A stretch of DNA of 25,492 nt from positions 17,471-42,962 of IMG/VR virus record IMGVR_UViG_3300030419_003063. One strand, written 5' to 3'. Positions 23,244-25,492 of the stretch are shown in pieces. The notes beneath the pieces are model-generated. The model was not told the DNA's origin. It worked only from the letters and a program-made list of their open reading frames with translations, and searched no databases. How positions within the stretch are numbered: position 1 is the first letter of the stretch; each line of letters begins with the position of its first letter. A program made the translations under genes and the position numbers. Source of the DNA: a virus.

Positions 23244-23538
23244 ACATATAGTTTGCGCTGATGGCTTTAAAATGTCAGTCCAAGCTCATGAAGGAGCATA
23301 TTGTACCCCAAGGATAAGTGATGCTGATTATTATTCTCATGTAGAGATAGGTTATCCAAGTCATGTTGAGCCTTTAATCCTCTCTTATGCTGAACAAAAA
23401 GATCGGCCAATGGATACTGTTTATGGATATGTGCCAAGGGAAAGGGTAATGCTGGTGGTCTTAAAGCATGGTGGCCAGATTTCTGGTCAAATGCCCAATG
23501 GAATACCAATTTTGCCTCCGCCGAAAAAAAATGAATAA
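23227..23538 (+). CDS. Uncharacterised conserved-type phage protein, 103 aa
   Basis: The ATG at 23227 has a perfect AAAGGAGGTGA (23214-23224); a longer in-frame reading from 23161 is rejected. The product (HIVCADGFKMSVQAHEGAYC, ISDADYYSHVEIGYPS, TVYGYVPRERV, HGGQISGQMPNG) resembles a family of phage hypothetical proteins with DGF.MSVQA, VE.GYPS and TVYG.VP blocks; no function is known to me. It is the last gene before the next element. Confidence 0.8.
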   Translation: MRKRNKHIVCADGFKMSVQAHEGAYCTPRISDADYYSHVEIGYPSHVEPLILSYAEQKDRPMDTVYGYVPRERVMLVVLKHGGQISGQMPNGIPILPPPKKNE

Positions 23539-23557
23539 ATATAAATCCTAATCCGTC
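23533..23557 (+). promoter_or_regulatory. Repeated GAATA-N16-CGTC element with conserved leader
   Basis: GAATA at 23533 and CGTC at 23554-23557, followed by TGAACCCAAGCAAGAGGTGC and the ATG at 23587. The leader is nearly identical to those at 24522 and 25086, so element, leader, ribosome site and KVGD coding start repeat as one block. Confidence 0.62.
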
Positions 23558-23586
23558 AAAGTAATGAACCCAAGCAAGAGGTGCTT

Positions 23587-23769
23587 ATGAAAGTAGGTGA
23601 TTTGGTTAAATATTGTGGATTACTAAAAGGCGAAGAAGAATTGCCTACTGATACTGGGATTATCCTCTCTATTAATGAAGATGGGTACTATAAAGTCCTA
23701 TGGTCTGATGGTAACTATGATGAAGATTTGATCTACTCAGAATTAGAGGTGATCAGTGAAAGTAGGTGA
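23587..23769 (+). CDS. GDLV-family small protein 6, 60 aa
   Basis: ATG after GAGGTGCTT. Starts MKVGDLVKYCGLLKGEEE, then TGIILSINEDGYYKVLWSDG, and ends LEVISESR. This is a textbook member: MKVGDLV, GIIL, V.W.DG, EVISESR. The 14-base 3' overlap with the next gene is exact. Confidence 0.88.
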   Translation: MKVGDLVKYCGLLKGEEELPTDTGIILSINEDGYYKVLWSDGNYDEDLIYSELEVISESR

Positions 23770-23926
23770 TTTGGTTATGCACGAAATGTGGGGGCTTGCC
23801 ATAGTATTCAAGAAGGTCAGTCCACACGTTAATAGGTGGTGGATTAGAGTTTTAGATAAACAATGTTATAAGCAAGATTATACTTGCTGGGCGGCAGAAT
23901 GTGAGGTGCTAAGTGAAAGCAGGTGA
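23756..23926 (+). CDS. GDLV-family small protein 7, 56 aa
   Basis: GTG start at 23756 with GAGGTG at 23746. Product (M)KVGDLVMHEMWGLAIVFKK, then WWIRVLDKQCYKQ, and end CEVLSESR. The serine codon AGT again provides the GTG of the next gene. Fourteen-base overlaps on both sides. Confidence 0.85.
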   Translation: MKVGDLVMHEMWGLAIVFKKVSPHVNRWWIRVLDKQCYKQDYTCWAAECEVLSESR

Positions 23927-24137
23927 TTTATTAAGAAATGTGGCAACTGGTGAGTTAGCGATAATACTATCAACTTTTACTAAGTTTTTTCAAGACCCAG
24001 ATGCTTATGGTTGTGATTATGACTGTGGTGTAGCAGATACAGCAATTCGCATCAAATGGATAGAAAACGGTCACGAAAGAACCATTAGAAGAAATAGATT
24101 AAAATACAATTGGGAGGTGATTAGTGAAAGTAATTGA
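23913..24137 (+). CDS. GDLV-family small protein 8, 74 aa
   Basis: GTG start at 23913 with GAGGTG upstream. Starts (M)KAGDLLRNVATGELAIILS, has a longer loop DPDAYGCDYDCGVAD with two cysteines, then AIRIKWIENGHERTIRRN, and ends WEVISESN. Coupled by the 14-base overlap to an unrelated Smr-like gene. Confidence 0.87.
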   Translation: MKAGDLLRNVATGELAIILSTFTKFFQDPDAYGCDYDCGVADTAIRIKWIENGHERTIRRNRLKYNWEVISESN

Positions 24138-24336
24138 TTTGCATGGAGTTAGACATAAGGATGTATATGGATTATTAGAAAAGCCTTGCATAAACGATGA
24201 TATACCATTTGCGGTTATCACAGGAAAGTCTGATACAATGAAAAAGATTGTAACACAAATTGTTGCAACCTTTGGGCTACATACCAAAGAGAAGCTGGGT
24301 AATAGCGGGAGGCTAATAATCTGTGAAAGTAGGTGA
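24124..24336 (+). CDS. Smr-like domain protein inserted in the array, 70 aa
   Basis: Not a GDLV barrel: the sequence is (M)KVIDLHGVRHKDVYG, then PFAVITGKSDTMKKIVTQIV. DLHG (5-8) followed by a strand and the loop ITGKSDTM (32-39) is the layout of the Smr (small MutS-related) domain, which binds or cuts nucleic acid; the usual HGxG is changed to TGKS. It uses the same GTG junction with 14-base overlap at both ends, and ends LIICESR, so it carries the last part of the array tail despite its different fold. Confidence 0.78.
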   Translation: MKVIDLHGVRHKDVYGLLEKPCINDDIPFAVITGKSDTMKKIVTQIVATFGLHTKEKLGNSGRLIICESR

Positions 24337-24523
24337 CCTAATAAAGATATATCCGAAAGATGGAGCGGTTTCTTGTGTCGTTGGTATATATCTTGGTGAC
24401 GAGAGAGAACCATACCAGACGGACACCAAATTTTGGATTAAAAGTCCTGTTTTTTTAGTGAACGGTCAGCGAAAAACATATAATAAGCTTGACTACAGAT
24501 TTGAAATTATAAAAAAAGATTGA
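24323..24523 (+). CDS. GDLV-family small protein 9, operon-terminal, 66 aa
   Basis: GTG at 24323, 14-base overlap with the Smr-like gene; GGGAGG at 24307-24312 is the probable ribosome site. Starts (M)KVGDLIKIYPKDGAVSCVV, then GIYLGDEREP and FWIKSPVFLVNGQRKTY. It ends FEIIKKD, without SESR, immediately before the element at 24522. Confidence 0.85.
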   Translation: MKVGDLIKIYPKDGAVSCVVGIYLGDEREPYQTDTKFWIKSPVFLVNGQRKTYNKLDYRFEIIKKD

Positions 24524-24545
24524 ATATATAAATTTTTCACACGTC
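24522..24545 (+). promoter_or_regulatory. Repeated GAATA-N15-CGTC element with conserved leader
   Basis: GAATA at 24522, CGTC at 24542-24545. From GAATA through the following ATG this block is almost identical to the one at 25086 (TATAAATTTTTCA, then CGTCAAAATAGTGAACCCAA). TATAAAT recalls the T4-type late promoter box, but other copies lack it. Confidence 0.62.
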
Positions 24546-24574
24546 AAAATAGTGAACCCAAGAAAGAGGTGCTT

Positions 24575-24730
24575 ATGAAAGTAGGTGACTTAGTAAAAAC
24601 ACATAGAGGTAATCTTGCCTTTATTACAGAAGTTGGTCGTGATTGGTGCAATATATTATTTATCACTTCCGGTAACCATAGGACAGGCTTTCCCATAGAG
24701 TGGATCAGGGTGCTAAGTGAAAGTCGGTGA
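24575..24730 (+). CDS. GDLV-family small protein 10, 51 aa
   Basis: The shortest member: MKVGDLVKTHRGNLAFITEV, then WCNILFITSGNHR, ending IRVLSESR. ATG after GAGGTGCTT in the conserved leader. The stop overlaps the next GTG start by 14 bases. Family membership at both ends supports it despite its size. Confidence 0.83.
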   Translation: MKVGDLVKTHRGNLAFITEVGRDWCNILFITSGNHRTGFPIEWIRVLSESR

Positions 24731-24911
24731 TTTAGTTAAATGGATTGATTATAAAGCAGACATTCCGGTTGAGCATATAGGGATTGTTCTAAAATTTTAC
24801 AAAAGCACTATGAGAGACTATGTTGATTGGTCTGATATGGTTGTATTGTCTGGAGGCAGACAACAAACATGGACTTCTTGGCAATGCGAGGTGATACATG
24901 AAAGTAGGTGA
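24717..24911 (+). CDS. GDLV-family small protein 11, 64 aa
   Basis: GTG start at 24717; ribosome site AGGGTG. Product (M)KVGDLVKWIDYKADIPVEH, then IGIVLKFYKST, VVLSGGRQQTW, and end CEVIHESR. The histidine codon CAT creates the ATG of the next gene. Confidence 0.86.
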   Translation: MKVGDLVKWIDYKADIPVEHIGIVLKFYKSTMRDYVDWSDMVVLSGGRQQTWTSWQCEVIHESR

Positions 24912-25095
24912 TTTAGTGGGTATTGGCTGGAGCGGAATAAAAAAACAACCATTCCCAGCAATAATTACAAAGGTACACAAAAAGTTTAGCTATCAACAAT
25001 CCAAGTCTTATACTGTTTATATATTTAGTAATTGCAAGAAGGCATTTGCTACAGAGAGAGATTTGAAAAAAATTGAAGATTATTTGAATATATAA
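24898..25095 (+). CDS. GDLV-family small protein 12, operon-terminal, 65 aa
   Basis: ATG at 24898 with GAGGTG upstream and 14-base overlap. Starts MKVGDLVGIGWSGIKKQPFP, then AIITKVHKKF and YTVYIFSNCKKA, ending KKIEDYLNI. The SESR tail is missing; the element at 25086 overlaps its 3' end. Confidence 0.86.
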   Translation: MKVGDLVGIGWSGIKKQPFPAIITKVHKKFSYQQSKSYTVYIFSNCKKAFATERDLKKIEDYLNI

Positions 25096-25109
25096 ATTTT
25101 TCATGCGTC
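25086..25109 (+). promoter_or_regulatory. Repeated GAATA-N15-CGTC element with conserved leader
   Basis: GAATA at 25086 and CGTC at 25106-25109; differs from the block at 24522 by only about two bases through to the ATG at 25139, indicating recent duplication. Here GAATA is read in a different coding frame (Leu-Asn-Ile-stop) than in other copies. Confidence 0.62.
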
Positions 25110-25138
25110 AAAATAGTGAACCCAAGAAAGAGGTGCTT

Positions 25139-25306
25139 ATGAAAGTAGGAGATTTGGTCAGACACAAACCATCAAAGACTTTAGGTTTGATTACTTATGT
25201 TTTCTTTTCTAAGAATTTGAAAGGCTTAGTGGAAGTCCGGTGGCTCGATGGCCTTGCCGGTGACATTGAATGTAGGCACATTGAGGTGGTCAGTGAAAGT
25301 AGGTGA
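25139..25306 (+). CDS. GDLV-family small protein 13, 55 aa
   Basis: ATG at 25139 after GAGGTGCTT; an upstream in-frame ATG at 25103 would read through the leader and is rejected. Product MKVGDLVRHKPSKTLGLITY, then LVEVRWLDGLAGD, ending IEVVSESR. Confidence 0.87.
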   Translation: MKVGDLVRHKPSKTLGLITYVFFSKNLKGLVEVRWLDGLAGDIECRHIEVVSESR

Positions 25307-25481
25307 TTTAGTAAAAGATAAAGAATACGATGACGCTGCTTCGTATGGTGTGATTATCCGCATTGGAGATTTGAGAACGAAAAATCCTTACCACATTTTA
25401 TGTTTTCGAGGTGGTGTTCTATCTAAATTTCCAAAGGATTATGTGCAGAACCACTGTGAGGTTATCAATGAAAGTAGGTGA
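25293..25481 (+). CDS. GDLV-family small protein 14, 62 aa
   Basis: GTG at 25293 with GAGGTG upstream; a longer in-frame reading from 25248 is not needed. Product (M)KVGDLVKDKEYDDAASYG, then VIIRIGDLR and YHILCFRGGVL, ending CEVINESR. The Asn codon supplies the next ATG. Confidence 0.86.
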   Translation: MKVGDLVKDKEYDDAASYGVIIRIGDLRTKNPYHILCFRGGVLSKFPKDYVQNHCEVINESR

Positions 25482-25492
25482 TTTAGTAAAAG
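25468..25492 (+). CDS. GDLV-family small protein 15, cut by window end
   Basis: ATG at 25468 with the exact 14-base overlap; the visible part encodes MKVGDLVK. The array therefore continues beyond the window. Confidence 0.8.

Larger units (their letters stand above)
21801..25492 (+). repeat. Tandem array of overlapping small genes joined by a conserved junction
   Basis: Junctions related to GAGGTGATCAGTGAAAGTAG plus GTGATTTAG occur near 21981, 22144, 23746, 23903, 24114, 24313, 24708, 24888, 25283 and 25458, spaced about 140-220 bases; a decayed form is at 22346. Ten of these overlaps are exactly 14 bases. The flanking gene interiors differ strongly, so the short junctions are the conserved DNA and could be crossover points for adding or losing genes. 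Larger repeated blocks (element plus leader) punctuate the array at 22801, 23533, 24522 and 25086. Confidence 0.88.

Noticed and set aside
21981-25492. Regularly spaced short direct repeats as a CRISPR array
   Set aside because: The spacing is uneven (about 140-220 bases), the intervals are open reading frames, and the repeats are exactly the gene junctions. No cas genes are present.
21516-25492. A diversity-generating retroelement
   Set aside because: No reverse transcriptase and no template/variable repeat pair; divergence is spread across whole gene interiors.

Overview
The window is one uninterrupted, all plus-strand, AT-rich block of tightly packed genes. It looks like part of a large virulent tailed phage genome, plausibly aquatic or marine judging from the gene mix. 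Support: virus-type nucleotide genes (ThyX, dUTPase), a phage-borne DNA polymerase III alpha subunit, an orphan D12-class adenine methyltransferase, a peptidoglycan amidase with a cell-wall-binding domain, an S14/ClpP-like peptidase, a GroEL chaperonin, a glutaredoxin and a 2OG-Fe(II) oxygenase. Many very small genes overlap by 1-20 bases. No rRNA, tRNA, insertion sequence, CRISPR array or minus-strand gene was seen. The host cannot be named from this window.

Layout. 1-2584: the tail of an HNH-like gene, ThyX, and two unrecognised or weakly recognised genes. 2638-6090: a DnaE-type replicase with a complete PHP metal site. 6132-9591: an operon with a small protein, dUTPase, adenine methyltransferase, small lipoprotein, CBS-less IMPDH/GMP-reductase-like enzyme and a small helical protein. 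9659-10297: an isolated, extremely acidic protein with its own sigma70-like promoter and a strong intrinsic terminator. 10386-15845: a membrane protein, ClpP-like peptidase, amidase, a large unknown protein and GroEL. 15888-21758: a long run of small accessory genes (glutaredoxin, HEAGH metallopeptidase, cupin, 2OG oxygenase, HAD phosphatase, double CCHC zinc-knuckle protein and several unknowns). 21801-25492, continuing past the window: a tandem array of about 15 tiny SH3/KOW-like proteins that start with (M)KVGDLV.

Two features tie the window together. First, a repeated intergenic element (GAATA, 15-16 bases, then CGTC) occurs nine times. Eight copies lie just before the first gene of an operon, so it is a good candidate for a phage-specific promoter. 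Second, genes in the terminal array are joined by a conserved junction with an exact 14-base overlap (GTGAAAGTAGGTGA and variants). The same DNA encodes the C-terminal SESR tail of one protein, the ribosome binding site, and the start codon plus KVGD N-terminus of the next. Proteins that end an operon lack this tail, while an unrelated Smr-like gene inside the array has its last three residues (ESR). The tail therefore looks imposed by the joint rather than by the protein fold. I regard this modular, dual-coding gene-joining system as the most interesting thing in the window.
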